This document shows, in pieces, positions 1-9,165 of a stretch of 24,605 nucleotides of DNA. The position numbers and the translations under genes are program-made. Source of the DNA: Atopobium sp. UBA2090 (lineage in GTDB: Bacteria > Actinomycetota > Coriobacteriia > Coriobacteriales > Atopobiaceae); the NCBI GenBank assembly GCA_002331575.1, contig DCZG01000125.1:853-25457 (forward strand), read 5' to 3'. Numbering within the stretch: position 1 is the stretch's first letter; every line of letters begins with the position of its first letter. Under the pieces are notes generated by a model. The model worked only from the letters and a program-made list of their open reading frames with translations. It searched no databases and had not been told where the DNA came from.

Positions 1-432
1 GAAGTCGGTGCGATTGATTTTATGGTCAAGCCAGTCTCCTATGAGGACTTTGCGCTGCGCATGGCCAAGGCGCTACGCATAATAAAGCGCTCCAATAAGG
101 CGCGCATCTTTATCAAAACGAAAGACGGACTCGTTGTGATCTCCGTCTCGGACGTCGTGAGCATTGAGGTAAACAAACATGACGTCGTCTACCACATCAC
201 CAGCAGCACCGAGCCTTTCATCTGCCGTGGCAGCCTTTCCAAAGTTGAGGCTGACCTCGCAGGCACCCCCTTTGTCCGCATCTCCAACAACTGCCTCGTG
301 AACATGAACCATGTGAATCTCATTAGCGGTTCCGAAGTGCACATGTCATCTGGCGATGTCTTCTTTATCAGTCGGGCCAAGCGCAAGGACGCTCTCGACG
401 CCATCGCCCGGTACTACGGGGGCAACGGATGA
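1..432 (+). CDS. LytTR-family response regulator, 3' part (5' end outside window)
   Basis: The frame is open from base 1, so the gene starts upstream of the window; the ATG at 22 is internal. The first residues (EVGAIDFMVKPVSYEDF) match the last part of a receiver domain, with the conserved Lys-Pro that sits near the phosphorylation pocket. The remaining ~100 residues form a LytTR DNA-binding domain, including the typical FVRISNNCLVNMNHV stretch followed by a short basic end. LytTR regulators bind paired direct repeats in promoters and are usually phosphorylated by a membrane GHKL sensor kinase. Here the stop codon overlaps the start of such a kinase (ATGA, 4 bp), so the two are translationally coupled. 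Target genes cannot be read from this window; no AgrB/AgrD-like peptide genes are seen beside it. Confidence 0.9.
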   Translation, partial: EVGAIDFMVKPVSYEDFALRMAKALRIIKRSNKARIFIKTKDGLVVISVSDVVSIEVNKHDVVYHITSSTEPFICRGSLSKVEADLAGTPFVRISNNCLVNMNHVNLISGSEVHMSSGDVFFISRAKRKDALDAIARYYGGNG

Positions 433-1757
433 GCAATCTCTCCCAACTTGACAGTCTGATTATCGTCGGCATACAACTTTTAGCGGCAATGAGCATCTTC
501 ACCTGGCGGCAGCCTCGACGCGATCGCTTCTATCTGCGTGCGTCGTCTGTCTGCGCAGTCGCCATTGCCGTTGCCGTGCTTGCCTCCTGGGCAAGCAGCG
601 CATTGACACTCACAAGCGCCTCGGGGGGCGGCGTCTTCGTTCAGTTCGTGGCCTTCGCTGTCGTGGCAGTGGCACTTATCGCACTGATCATGTTCTGCTA
701 CGACCTGCCGATGCAAAACGCCGCCCTGCTTGCCGTAGCCAGTTACTCCGCCCAGAACCTCTCCGACTCAATCGGCGGACTCTACCTGGTAATCCTCAGC
801 GCCGTAACGGGCGGTACGCCAGTCGGAAGCGGCACTGGCTGGACGACGTCGATTCCGGCAGCGCTCACGGACAACCGCCTGATTACGCTCGTCTCAACCG
901 CGATAGTCTACCTGGCGTGCTGGTGGTTCTTTGCCCGACAGCTCAAAGGCACCTTCCATATACGCAGGCGCGACTGGAAGGTCGTCTTTCTCTTCTTTGC
1001 CATGCTGTTCTTTGAAATCGTCTTCGACCTTACGCTGAAGAACGTCATGTATCTCGATATGACGTTCTACCAGCACCTTGTGTTCAGCCTGACCAAGGTG
1101 ACGCTCGTCGTCTTCCTGCTCGCCGTCGAGTTTGGCATCTTCCTCAGCTACCACATGGAGGCTGAGGTCAAGGCAATGTCGCGCATTGTGGAAGAACAGG
1201 GACGTCAGTATGAGCTCACGCGCGAAAGCATGGAGGCCGTCAACCGACGTGTCCACGATATCCGCCACCAAGTCGTACGTCTGGTCAATGACGAAACCGA
1301 CGCCGATCGAGAACTTCTGCGCGACATCTCACACGAATTTCGCGTCTTTGACACGCAAGTCAAGACGGGCAGCGATGCCCTCGACGTCGTACTGCGCGAG
1401 AAGAGCCTCGTGTGCGAACGATATAGTGTAACGCTCACATGCATCGCAGATGGGCGGGCACTGGCTTTCCTCACCGCGGCGGAGCTCTACGCACTTGTAG
1501 GCAGCGCACTGGATGCAGCCATCGTCACCGCGAAAGGCGTGGCAGATGCGCGACGCCGCTCGATCTCGCTGGTTGCAAGCAAGCGTGCAGGCATGATGAC
1601 ACTGCACGTGGAGTGCTACAGCGATGCACCGGCCGAGGTTTGGTCAGGTCATTGGCTTGCCACCATTCGCGCCATCGCCGAGCGTCACGCCGGCACGGCC
1701 GTGACGGGCGCCGACGCTGGCACGGCCTCTCTTAACGTCCTGATACCCCTACCGTAA
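429..1757 (+). CDS. Membrane sensor histidine kinase of the GHKL/AgrC type, ATPase domain degenerate
   Basis: The 442-residue protein has six or seven hydrophobic segments between about residues 8 and 240, then a coiled linker (243-270), a dimerisation/phospho-acceptor segment RRVHDIRHQ with candidate phospho-His at 276, and a C-terminal GHKL-type domain (about 335-440). It is the expected partner of the overlapping LytTR regulator. The ATP-binding motifs look eroded. Where relatives of this family usually have a G-N-x-L-D-N-A N-box, this protein has GSALDAAI (359-366 region), so both asparagines are gone. The glycine-rich lid (normally like YHGFGMKSIR) reads SGHWLATIR. It may therefore bind ATP poorly and work as a pseudokinase, a phosphatase, or a ligand sensor. 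The ORF itself is intact, with no frameshift. Its 3' end overlaps the convergent GH43 gene by 9 bp. The assignment to the family is firm; the loss of function is inferred. Confidence 0.85.
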   Translation: MSNLSQLDSLIIVGIQLLAAMSIFTWRQPRRDRFYLRASSVCAVAIAVAVLASWASSALTLTSASGGGVFVQFVAFAVVAVALIALIMFCYDLPMQNAALLAVASYSAQNLSDSIGGLYLVILSAVTGGTPVGSGTGWTTSIPAALTDNRLITLVSTAIVYLACWWFFARQLKGTFHIRRRDWKVVFLFFAMLFFEIVFDLTLKNVMYLDMTFYQHLVFSLTKVTLVVFLLAVEFGIFLSYHMEAEVKAMSRIVEEQGRQYELTRESMEAVNRRVHDIRHQVVRLVNDETDADRELLRDISHEFRVFDTQVKTGSDALDVVLREKSLVCERYSVTLTCIADGRALAFLTAAELYALVGSALDAAIVTAKGVADARRRSISLVASKRAGMMTLHVECYSDAPAEVWSGHWLATIRAIAERHAGTAVTGADAGTASLNVLIPLP

Positions 1758-3209
1758 CTCGAGCTCAAGCAGGTCTACGCGACCGCTGCCGAAGTAGCGC
1801 AGGAAGAGCGCCACGTTGTCATCGTCGGGGGCCAACGTGGCCGAGAAGGTCCTCCACTCACAGGAAGCCTCGAGAGGTACCACGCCGAGCACATTGGTGA
1901 ACTCCTCGTCCGTCGCAACCACAAAGTTCCCCGCGTCGCCACGCGTCGTAAGGGAGATGCCCGTTGTGCCCGACAGGTCAAAGTACTTGAAGCCGGCTAC
2001 CGCACCATCGCGCATACCGTCGATGTACTGGCGAGCAGAGGCGTCGCCGTCCTTCCTTGTCTGACGAAAGGACGGGTGGTTGGCGAGCTTGTGACGCGAT
2101 CCGCTCACGTCGACACGTGCCGCGCCTTCGGCCGACCACAGGTTGCATGCGATACGCGCAGGATAGACACCCGTTCCCGCAAGGGACCCATCGTTGAGTC
2201 CGCAGCTCGTGAGCTCCGCTTGCAGGAAATGCAAGCCCGGACGGCTCGTGTCGCGCCTCAGCGGTTCCATGCAGGCCTGGCGCGAGTAAGAGGTGCGATT
2301 CGTCTGACGGTGATACGAGATGTACCAGTGCCCGCCGAAGGGGTCGGAATCACCCGGATCGGGTAAGTGCAGTATGCCGCCGTGCGTGTTACCGGTGTAG
2401 TTGGCCGCATGTGTCTCATCGGGATGGCCCGGCAGTCCCACGTCACCGATAGAGATCAGCGTGCCACCGTAGGAAAAGCCACCGTCAGGTCGGTCGGAGG
2501 TCGCATAGCATAGTTCATGGTTTAGACGGGAGCTGTACACAAAGACGTATGTGTCGCCGAAACGCCGAATCGAGCTCGCCTCAAAGAATTCGTGGCCCGC
2601 AAACGACCCCGGCCCCTCCTTGGGGAACAACAGCTTCTGATTCCCAGTTATTGTAAGCATGTCATGTTCGAGACGCACCATGTAGCCACCGCCGAACTCA
2701 CCGCGATGGAAACCGGACGCAATGGCCGGCACGGGCGTGTAGAAGCCCGAGTACAGATAGACGGACCCATCGGTATCAACGAGCACCGCTGGGTCGAAGG
2801 GGAAGCCATCGCCCTGTTTGCGACCGTATGCCGTGCCGTCAGGCCAGCTCACGTGGCCGTAGAACTCATAGGGACCTGCAGGCTCATCCGCCACAGCCAC
2901 GCCAATCTGTCCAAGAAAATCGTACGCGTAGTACAAGAAGAAGCGCCCGTCGGCACCCTGCGCCACGTCGGGAGCGAATAGAAGGCGGAGTCCCATGCGA
3001 TTAGCCGGATCCTGGTTCTTCTTATAGATGGTGGACTCACAACGCCAGTCGGACAGGTCGTCCACGGGCGCCGACCAACACGTGTAGTCCTTAATGCAGA
3101 ACATCCGCGCGTCATAGGCATCATGGCTACCGTACACGTACACGCGGTCACCAAAGACGTGTGGTTCGCCGTCAGGCAGATACTCCCACTCGGGGAGATA
3201 GGGATTCAT
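1749..3209 (-). CDS. Glycoside hydrolase family 43 (beta-xylosidase / alpha-L-arabinofuranosidase type)
   Basis: GH43 enzymes hydrolyse xylosides and arabinosides with inversion, using a five-bladed propeller. The N-terminal PDGEPHVFGDRVYVYGSHD carries the family's base-aspartate region. LFAPDVAQGADGRFFLYYAYD holds the pKa-modulating Asp, FFEASSIRRFGDTYVFVYS the general-acid Glu, and NTHGGILHLP with GHWYISYHRQ the conserved His region. The last ~150 residues resemble an accessory beta-sandwich. No signal peptide is visible, so the enzyme probably acts on imported oligosaccharides. I chose the ATG at 3209 because the family sequence starts there (MNPYLPEW) and AGGAG lies 7 nt upstream; ATGs at 3224 and 3242 are possible and would add 5 or 11 residues. 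It is transcribed away from the kinase/isomerase operon at 3652, and pentose release would fit that operon. The exact substrate is not determinable from sequence. Confidence 0.88.
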   Translation of the reverse strand: MNPYLPEWEYLPDGEPHVFGDRVYVYGSHDAYDARMFCIKDYTCWSAPVDDLSDWRCESTIYKKNQDPANRMGLRLLFAPDVAQGADGRFFLYYAYDFLGQIGVAVADEPAGPYEFYGHVSWPDGTAYGRKQGDGFPFDPAVLVDTDGSVYLYSGFYTPVPAIASGFHRGEFGGGYMVRLEHDMLTITGNQKLLFPKEGPGSFAGHEFFEASSIRRFGDTYVFVYSSRLNHELCYATSDRPDGGFSYGGTLISIGDVGLPGHPDETHAANYTGNTHGGILHLPDPGDSDPFGGHWYISYHRQTNRTSYSRQACMEPLRRDTSRPGLHFLQAELTSCGLNDGSLAGTGVYPARIACNLWSAEGAARVDVSGSRHKLANHPSFRQTRKDGDASARQYIDGMRDGAVAGFKYFDLSGTTGISLTTRGDAGNFVVATDEEFTNVLGVVPLEASCEWRTFSATLAPDDDNVALFLRYFGSGRVDLLELELR

Positions 3210-3651
3210 GGCTTGGCTCCTCATTGGGCCCTCCCGCTTCATCGACGTTCTCGTTTGCCATGTCCTTCATCGTCCATTAAAAAGATCGCACCGTCTTTCA
3301 TGCGCCGCAATTGGTCGCTTTGACGGCACGGATGGCTCGCAGCAGGTTGAATGTTGATTGTTGGTGTCAGGCCACGCCTGAACCGCTGGCCGCATAGTCC
3401 TACGCCGCGTCTGTCCTGCGGCTTGTCCGGCGGCTTACGATTCGAGGCAGTGGCCGCACCCCTCATCCAGAGTGCTGACGCCAAGGTTTGGCACGCAATC
3501 TCGCACCCATTCGCGGACGGCGCAGGGCATGCCGCAAACCATGCCAGTCGTGCCGAATCCAAACCAGAGTCCATCCCCGCTCTCATGATGCTTCACAGAC
3601 GCATGCTCACGCAGTAGATGAACGTGGGCTCATGACAAGAAGGGAGAGGAA
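3210..3651. other. Intergenic region between divergent GH43 and sugar-operon genes
   Basis: About 440 bases separate the GH43 start from the kinase start, and promoters for both directions must lie here. I see no convincing gene: the 115-codon frame on the minus strand has no family features and unusual composition. The only sequence structure that stands out is an inverted repeat GGCATG-N8-CATGCC at 3526-3545, a possible regulator site. A TTGACG at 3320-3325 lacks a good partner at -10. A clear ribosome binding site (GGGAGAGG) precedes the ATG at 3652. Confidence 0.5.
3526..3545. promoter_or_regulatory. Possible operator (inverted repeat upstream of sugar operon)
   Basis: GGCATG and CATGCC are separated by 8 nt and lie about 106 bp upstream of the kinase start. 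This is the size of a repressor site for a sugar-responsive regulator. It is a short repeat that could occur by chance, and no regulator gene is adjacent. Confidence 0.25.
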
Positions 3652-5136
3652 ATGTACTTCATCGGCGTTGACCTTGGCACGTCAGCAACGAAGTTCCTCC
3701 TCATGGACGGGGCGGGCGGGATCGCCAACATCACGAGCAGGCCCTACCCCGTCGAGTTCCCCCGCCCGGGCTGGAGCCAGCAGGACCCCGAGGACTGGTG
3801 GCGGGCCGTGCTCGAGGGCATCCCCGAGCTCCTCGACGGCCGCGACGCGAGCCAGGTGCGCGGCATCGGCTGCGGCGGGCAGATGCACGGGCTCGTCACG
3901 CTCGACGGGAGCGACGGGGTGATCCGCCCCGCCATCCTCTGGAACGACGGCCGGTCCACCAGGGAGGTCGCGTACCTCAACGAGACGATCGGCGTCCCCC
4001 GCATGCTCGAGATGACGGGAAACGTCGCCTTCGCAGGGTTCACCGCTCCCAAGATCCTCTGGATGCGCGAGAACGAGCCCGAGCTCTTCTCGCGGGTCGC
4101 CCACGTCATGCTCCCCAAGGACTTCGTGAACTACCGTCTCACGGGCAACCTCACGACCGACCCCTCCGACGCGTCGGGCATGCTGCTCCTCGACGTCGCC
4201 GGCCGCACCTGGAGCAGGGAGATGCTCGACGTCTGCGGGCTCACCGAGGACATGCTCCCCGCCATCCACGAGAGCTACGAGCCCGTCGGCACGCTCCTTC
4301 CCGAGGTCGCCGAGAGGCTCGGCCTCCCCGCGGACGTCGTGGTCTGCGCCGGCGCGGGCGACAACGCGGCGGCGGCCGTGGGCTGCGGCGTCGTGGGCGA
4401 GGGCTCCTGCAACATCAGCCTCGGCACGTCGGGCACCGTCTTCATCCCCACGCGCTCCTTCTCCGCGGGAGTCGGCGACAGGATCCACTCGTTCTGCCAC
4501 GCGGACGGCGGCTGGCACGTGATGGGCTGCGTCCTCTCGGCGGCGAGCTGCAACTCCTGGTGGGCGAAGGACGTCCTCGGCACCGAGGACCTCGCGGGCG
4601 AGCAGGTCGGCATCGACCCGTCGCTCGTCTCGCCCGACCAGCCGTACTTCCTCCCCTACCTCATGGGAGAGCGCAGCCCCCACAACGACCCCCTGGCACG
4701 CGGCGCCTTCGTCGGCCTCCGCATGGACAGCACCCGCCGGGACATGACCCGCGCCGTGCTCGAGGGCGTGGCCTTCGCCATCCGCGACTCGGTCGAGATC
4801 GCCCGCTCGCTCGGCACCACCGTCGAGGCGAGCAAGGTGTGCGGCGGCGGCGCCAAGAGCGCGCTCTGGCTGCAGATGATGGCGAACATCCTCGACGCGA
4901 CGCTCGAGCTGCCCGAAACCGAGCAGGGGCCGGGTTACGGAGGCGCGATCCTCGCGGCCGTGGCCTGCGGCGAATATCCGTCCGTCGCAGACGCCTGCGA
5001 GAAGCTCGTCCACGTGAGCAGGCGCGTCTCGCCCGACCCGTCCGCCGTCGAGGCGTACGACGGGCGCTATCGCATCTGGCGCTCGCTCTATCCGGCACTC
5101 AGGGAGCCGTTCCAGGCCATGGGAGGCCGGCGATGA
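3652..5136 (+). CDS. xylB: FGGY-family carbohydrate kinase, xylulokinase-like
   Basis: The 494-residue protein has the usual xylulokinase length. It begins with the phosphate-binding GVDLGTSATKF, followed by the substrate-loop motif GGQMHGLV (Q77-H79), LWNDGRS, the catalytic-base motif GAGDN (Asp237), the second phosphate loop NISLGTSGTVF, and the adenosine motif GGGAKSALW. Xylulokinase converts D-xylulose and ATP to D-xylulose 5-phosphate in the cytoplasm, feeding the pentose phosphate pathway. QMHG is typical of xylulokinases, but the neighbouring isomerase is of the fucose/arabinose type, so ribulose, fuculose or another ketose are possible substrates. The ATG at 3652 is preceded by GGGAGAGG. 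The stop overlaps the next start by 4 bp (ATGA). Codon choice is strongly biased to C/G-ending codons, visibly more than in the gene upstream. Confidence 0.88.
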   Translation: MYFIGVDLGTSATKFLLMDGAGGIANITSRPYPVEFPRPGWSQQDPEDWWRAVLEGIPELLDGRDASQVRGIGCGGQMHGLVTLDGSDGVIRPAILWNDGRSTREVAYLNETIGVPRMLEMTGNVAFAGFTAPKILWMRENEPELFSRVAHVMLPKDFVNYRLTGNLTTDPSDASGMLLLDVAGRTWSREMLDVCGLTEDMLPAIHESYEPVGTLLPEVAERLGLPADVVVCAGAGDNAAAAVGCGVVGEGSCNISLGTSGTVFIPTRSFSAGVGDRIHSFCHADGGWHVMGCVLSAASCNSWWAKDVLGTEDLAGEQVGIDPSLVSPDQPYFLPYLMGERSPHNDPLARGAFVGLRMDSTRRDMTRAVLEGVAFAIRDSVEIARSLGTTVEASKVCGGGAKSALWLQMMANILDATLELPETEQGPGYGGAILAAVACGEYPSVADACEKLVHVSRRVSPDPSAVEAYDGRYRIWRSLYPALREPFQAMGGRR

Positions 5137-5774
5137 AGGTCCTTTCCGTTCGAGACCCCGAGTTCGCGGAGTACGGCCGCGTGTTCGACGACGTCGACCC
5201 GGCGCTCACGGGCGCCATCGTCGAGGCGCTCGCGCACGGGACGCCCGTCCCCGAGGCGACCGACTACGTGGCGGAGGAGCCGGCGCTCCAGGGCCTTCCC
5301 GCCGCGTCCGCGCTCGCGCCCCTGCTCTTCGGCGGCTCGCCCGTTCAGTTCGGCTGGTGCAACGGCCACAACCTCACGCTCAACTGCCTCGAGTACCACC
5401 GCTCGAGCGAGTTCAACCTCGGCGTCGGCGACTTCGTGCTCCTCCTCGCCCGCCAGGCCGACGTCCGCGACGGGCTTCTCGACACGAACACCGTCAGGGC
5501 GTTCCGCGTGCCCGCGGGCACGCTCGTCGAGGTCTTTGCCACCACGCTCCACTACGCGCCGTGCCAGGCGGGCGACGCCGGCTTCCAGGTGCTCGTCGCG
5601 CTGCCGGCGGGCACGAACGGACCCGCGCCCGACCTGCCCGCCGCGGGAGGCGACTCGGCGCTCCTCTGGGCGAGCAACAAGTGGCTGCTCGCACATCCCG
5701 AGAGCAGCGAGGCCGCCGCCGGGGCGCACGTCGGCCTCGTCGGCGAGAACGTCCGCATCGAAAACCAGGAGTAA
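5133..5774 (+). CDS. DUF4867 family protein (cupin-like, function unknown)
   Basis: This 213-residue protein matches DUF4867 proteins as I remember them, which occur beside sugar kinases and fucose-isomerase-like genes. No reaction has been assigned that I know of. Visible features are a central beta-rich stretch with SEFNLGVGDFVLLL, then a cupin-like segment FATTLHYAPCQA with His and Cys, VLVALPAGTN, and the family-typical NKWLLAHPES near the C terminus. There is no signal peptide or membrane segment, so it is cytoplasmic. It begins inside the kinase stop codon and ends 55 bp before the isomerase, which places it firmly in one operon. A mutarotase-like or sugar-phosphate-processing role is plausible from context and fold class, but this is only inference. 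Confidence 0.8.
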   Translation: MKVLSVRDPEFAEYGRVFDDVDPALTGAIVEALAHGTPVPEATDYVAEEPALQGLPAASALAPLLFGGSPVQFGWCNGHNLTLNCLEYHRSSEFNLGVGDFVLLLARQADVRDGLLDTNTVRAFRVPAGTLVEVFATTLHYAPCQAGDAGFQVLVALPAGTNGPAPDLPAAGGDSALLWASNKWLLAHPESSEAAAGAHVGLVGENVRIENQE

Positions 5775-5780
5775 CGCCCG

Positions 5781-5803
5781 GGAGAGGTCACGGGCACCTC
5801 TTC
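5781..5803 (+). other. Intercistronic hairpin between DUF4867 and isomerase genes
   Basis: GGAGAGGT and ACCTCTTC can pair as an 8-bp stem (one G-U) around a 7-nt loop in the 55-nt gap, just upstream of the isomerase ribosome binding site (GAGAGAGGAAA). No U-tract follows, so it is more likely an mRNA processing or stability element than a terminator. Confidence 0.4.
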
Positions 5804-5829
5804 CAGGTCTTCGAGAGAGAGGAAACCAC

Positions 5830-7323
<1,494 letters not shown>

Positions 7324-7346
7324 CGTCTGCGAAACCTCGCTTCTTT

Positions 7347-7379
7347 CGGCGGCCGCCCGGCACGTTCGGGCGGCCGCCG
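7347..7379 (+). terminator. Strong hairpin ending the sugar operon
   Basis: CGGCGGCCGCCCG and its perfect complement form a 13-bp all-G/C stem around a 7-nt loop, 23 nt after the isomerase stop. No T-run follows, so it may stop polymerase poorly by itself or protect the mRNA 3' end. Confidence 0.65.
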
Positions 7380-7559
7380 GCACCATTCGTGTACAACCTC
7401 GTCATGCCGGCCTCCGGTACCCGAAAGGACTGCTCGAGCGACCTCTCCACTCCCGGACCACCGAGATGGTCCAAGTTTTGTCTGCAGTCCCCCGTCAGCA
7501 CGGCGTCCTTGTCGCCCACGAGCAGCACTTCAAGGGATTCCCGTCACCACCGGCCACAG

Positions 7560-7595
7560 AAAATGGGCGCCCATCTCCACGGAGACGAGCGCCCA
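7560..7595 (-). terminator. Intrinsic terminator of the CarD gene
   Basis: Read on the minus strand, TGGGCGC and GCGCCCA pair as the outer stem with an inner TCTCC/GGAGA stem, followed directly by TTTT. It lies 22 nt after the CarD stop codon, in the expected orientation. Confidence 0.75.
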
Positions 7596-7617
7596 CCAGC
7601 AAGTTCTTGAGGTGGCG

Positions 7618-8121
7618 CTAATTCTGACGAATCTCGTCCTCGTCGGGGATGTCCTCGAAGAGCACACGGACGTCATCGGGAGTCGAGTCGAGAGCGACGG
7701 CGAGCTCAGAGAGCGAACGCTCGCTCGCCTGTTTGAGGATTCGCTCGTAGGCGACGGGCGGCTTCTTGTTGCGAGCCTTGACCTCGGCGATGCGCGTGCG
7801 GAAGGTCTTCACGACGCGAACGGAGTCGCGGCAGCTGCCCAGGCGAATCTCATCCCTGAAGTGCTCCTCCTCAAGGGCGTTGCTCTTGTTGGTGAATTCG
7901 TCGACCTGCATGGTCGGGTACTGGGCGATGATGTCCTCGGCCTCATCGTGCGAGAGGACGGGACGAAGGCGCGACTCAGACGCAACGGGGAAGCTGATGC
8001 GCATGGGATGACGCTGGCCCACTGGCAGAAGCTGATACGTGGCGCTGGGATTGTCGACCACATCTTCAACGAGACAGACGCCTTGGCCGGGGTGGACGAT
8101 GTACTCCCCAATTTCGTACAT
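7618..8121 (-). CDS. CarD/CdnL-family RNA polymerase-binding regulator
   Basis: The 167-residue protein begins MYEIGEYIVHPGQGVCLVEDV, the hallmark of the CarD/CdnL/TRCF domain that binds the RNA polymerase beta subunit. The alpha-helical C-terminal half (VKTFRTRIAEVKARNKKP to DIPDEDEIRQ) is the part that contacts promoter DNA in this family. CarD proteins stabilise open complexes, particularly at ribosomal RNA promoters in actinobacteria, and are often essential. The start ATG has AAAGGAG upstream, and the gene has its own TATAAT promoter and terminator, so it is a single-gene transcript. Length and layout are normal for the family. Confidence 0.92.
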   Translation of the reverse strand: MYEIGEYIVHPGQGVCLVEDVVDNPSATYQLLPVGQRHPMRISFPVASESRLRPVLSHDEAEDIIAQYPTMQVDEFTNKSNALEEEHFRDEIRLGSCRDSVRVVKTFRTRIAEVKARNKKPPVAYERILKQASERSLSELAVALDSTPDDVRVLFEDIPDEDEIRQN

Positions 8122-8147
8122 ATATGAGCTCCTTTCGATTTCCGCTC

Positions 8148-8153
8148 ATTATA
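8148..8153 (-). promoter_or_regulatory. Extended -10 promoter of the CarD gene
   Basis: The minus strand reads TGCTATAAT, a perfect -10 hexamer with a TGn extension, 27 nt upstream of the CarD start. The -35 position has only an AT-rich TATAAA, which is common for extended -10 promoters. Confidence 0.65.
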
Positions 8154-8271
8154 GCACGATTATGGGTTTTTTTATACCTTCTATGGAAACGCTATTGAAC
8201 CGTAGGCGTACTGATTCTATCTTTACAGGTTTCTTCGTAGTGGAAGATTGCCGTCGATACGAACGGCGAGG

Positions 8272-8976
8272 TTAGTCGTTCATCACAATCGAGGAGATCA
8301 CAGGCTGGTTCGCTGGCGCCACCGTGCCGTTCGAGTCCTCGACGGGGACGTTCGCGCAGATGGCATCCACCACATCCATGCCGTCGGTCACGTTGCCGAA
8401 GGCCGCGTACTGGCCGTCGAGCGAGGTCGTGGTCTTCTGCATGATGAAGAACTGCGAGCTCGCCGAGTCATAGCCGCTCGAACGCGCCATCGAAATCACG
8501 CCGCGAACGTGGCTGATGGGGTTCTTGACGCCATTCTCGGAGAACTCGCCCTTGATGGTCGTGCTGGAGCCGCCCGTGCCATCCCCGTTGGGGTCTCCTC
8601 CTTGGATCATGAAGCCCGAGATGACCCGATGGAAGGTGAGTCCGTCATAGAAGCCCTCGTTGACGAGGCTCGCGAAGTTCGAGACCGTGATGGGCGCCGC
8701 GCCTGCGTTGAGAGCAAGCGAGATCGTGCCGTAATCTGCGACGACCATCGTGGCATGGTGCACGCCCGATGAGTAGACGTCGGAGGACGAGGCGTCAGAC
8801 GCTGAAGACGAGGATTCGGACGCTGATGACGAGACGTCGTCGGCCGACGCTGAGGTCTCCGAGGCAGAGGCGTCCTCCTTCCCCGAAGAGCAAGCGGAAA
8901 GGGCGGTCGTCGTCGCTAGAACGACCGAGGCGGAGACGAACTCCCTGCGGGTGAGTGTGGCATGCGAGAAGGTCAT
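8272..8976 (-). CDS. Cyclophilin-type peptidyl-prolyl isomerase, secreted lipoprotein
   Basis: The protein accelerates cis-trans isomerisation at proline in folding proteins, here outside the membrane. From the ATG at 8976 it is 234 residues. A twin-arginine motif (LTRREFVSAS) and hydrophobic stretch end in a lipobox with Cys29 (ALSAC), so it is probably exported by Tat or Sec and lipid-anchored. Residues 30-70 are a Ser/Ala/Asp-rich linker. The cyclophilin domain follows with FHRV (catalytic Arg117), GFMIQGGD, SSQFFIM and AFGNVTDGMDVVDAI. The Trp that binds cyclosporin in eukaryotic cyclophilins is replaced (SLDGQ). An upstream GTG at 9057 would add 27 residues ahead of the signal peptide, which is unlikely. 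No strong ribosome binding site precedes 8976. Confidence 0.9.
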   Translation of the reverse strand: MTFSHATLTRREFVSASVVLATTTALSACSSGKEDASASETSASADDVSSSASESSSSASDASSSDVYSSGVHHATMVVADYGTISLALNAGAAPITVSNFASLVNEGFYDGLTFHRVISGFMIQGGDPNGDGTGGSSTTIKGEFSENGVKNPISHVRGVISMARSSGYDSASSQFFIMQKTTTSLDGQYAAFGNVTDGMDVVDAICANVPVEDSNGTVAPANQPVISSIVMND

Positions 8977-9165
8977 GGTCTTGTCCAATCGACGGGTAAC
9001 ACCATTACGATACCCAGGCTTCGTCATCAAGGCAACTTCTCGATTGTTTGGAATCACTTCAGCATCATGTCAAGCCTGCGATGGGCAGATGCGTGTAAGC
9101 CAGTTTTCAGCTTCCTGCCCGACACTGCTTGTAAGGTCAATGCGCAGCGGGAGAAGGAGCGTCCC

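Noticed and set aside
3798..5132. Plus-strand frame in a second phase over the kinase gene, joined to DUF4867
   Set aside because: The first 445 residues are Arg/Pro-rich shadow sequence; the real gene begins at 5133.
7381..7559. Possible transposase or gene remnant between the operon hairpin and the CarD terminator
   Set aside because: No recognisable family in any frame; only a short inverted repeat GGACCA-N6-TGGTCC near 7454-7471 is visible.
8994..9016. Inverted repeat GGGTA-N12-TACCC ahead of the cyclophilin gene
   Set aside because: Only 5-bp arms; too short to separate from chance.
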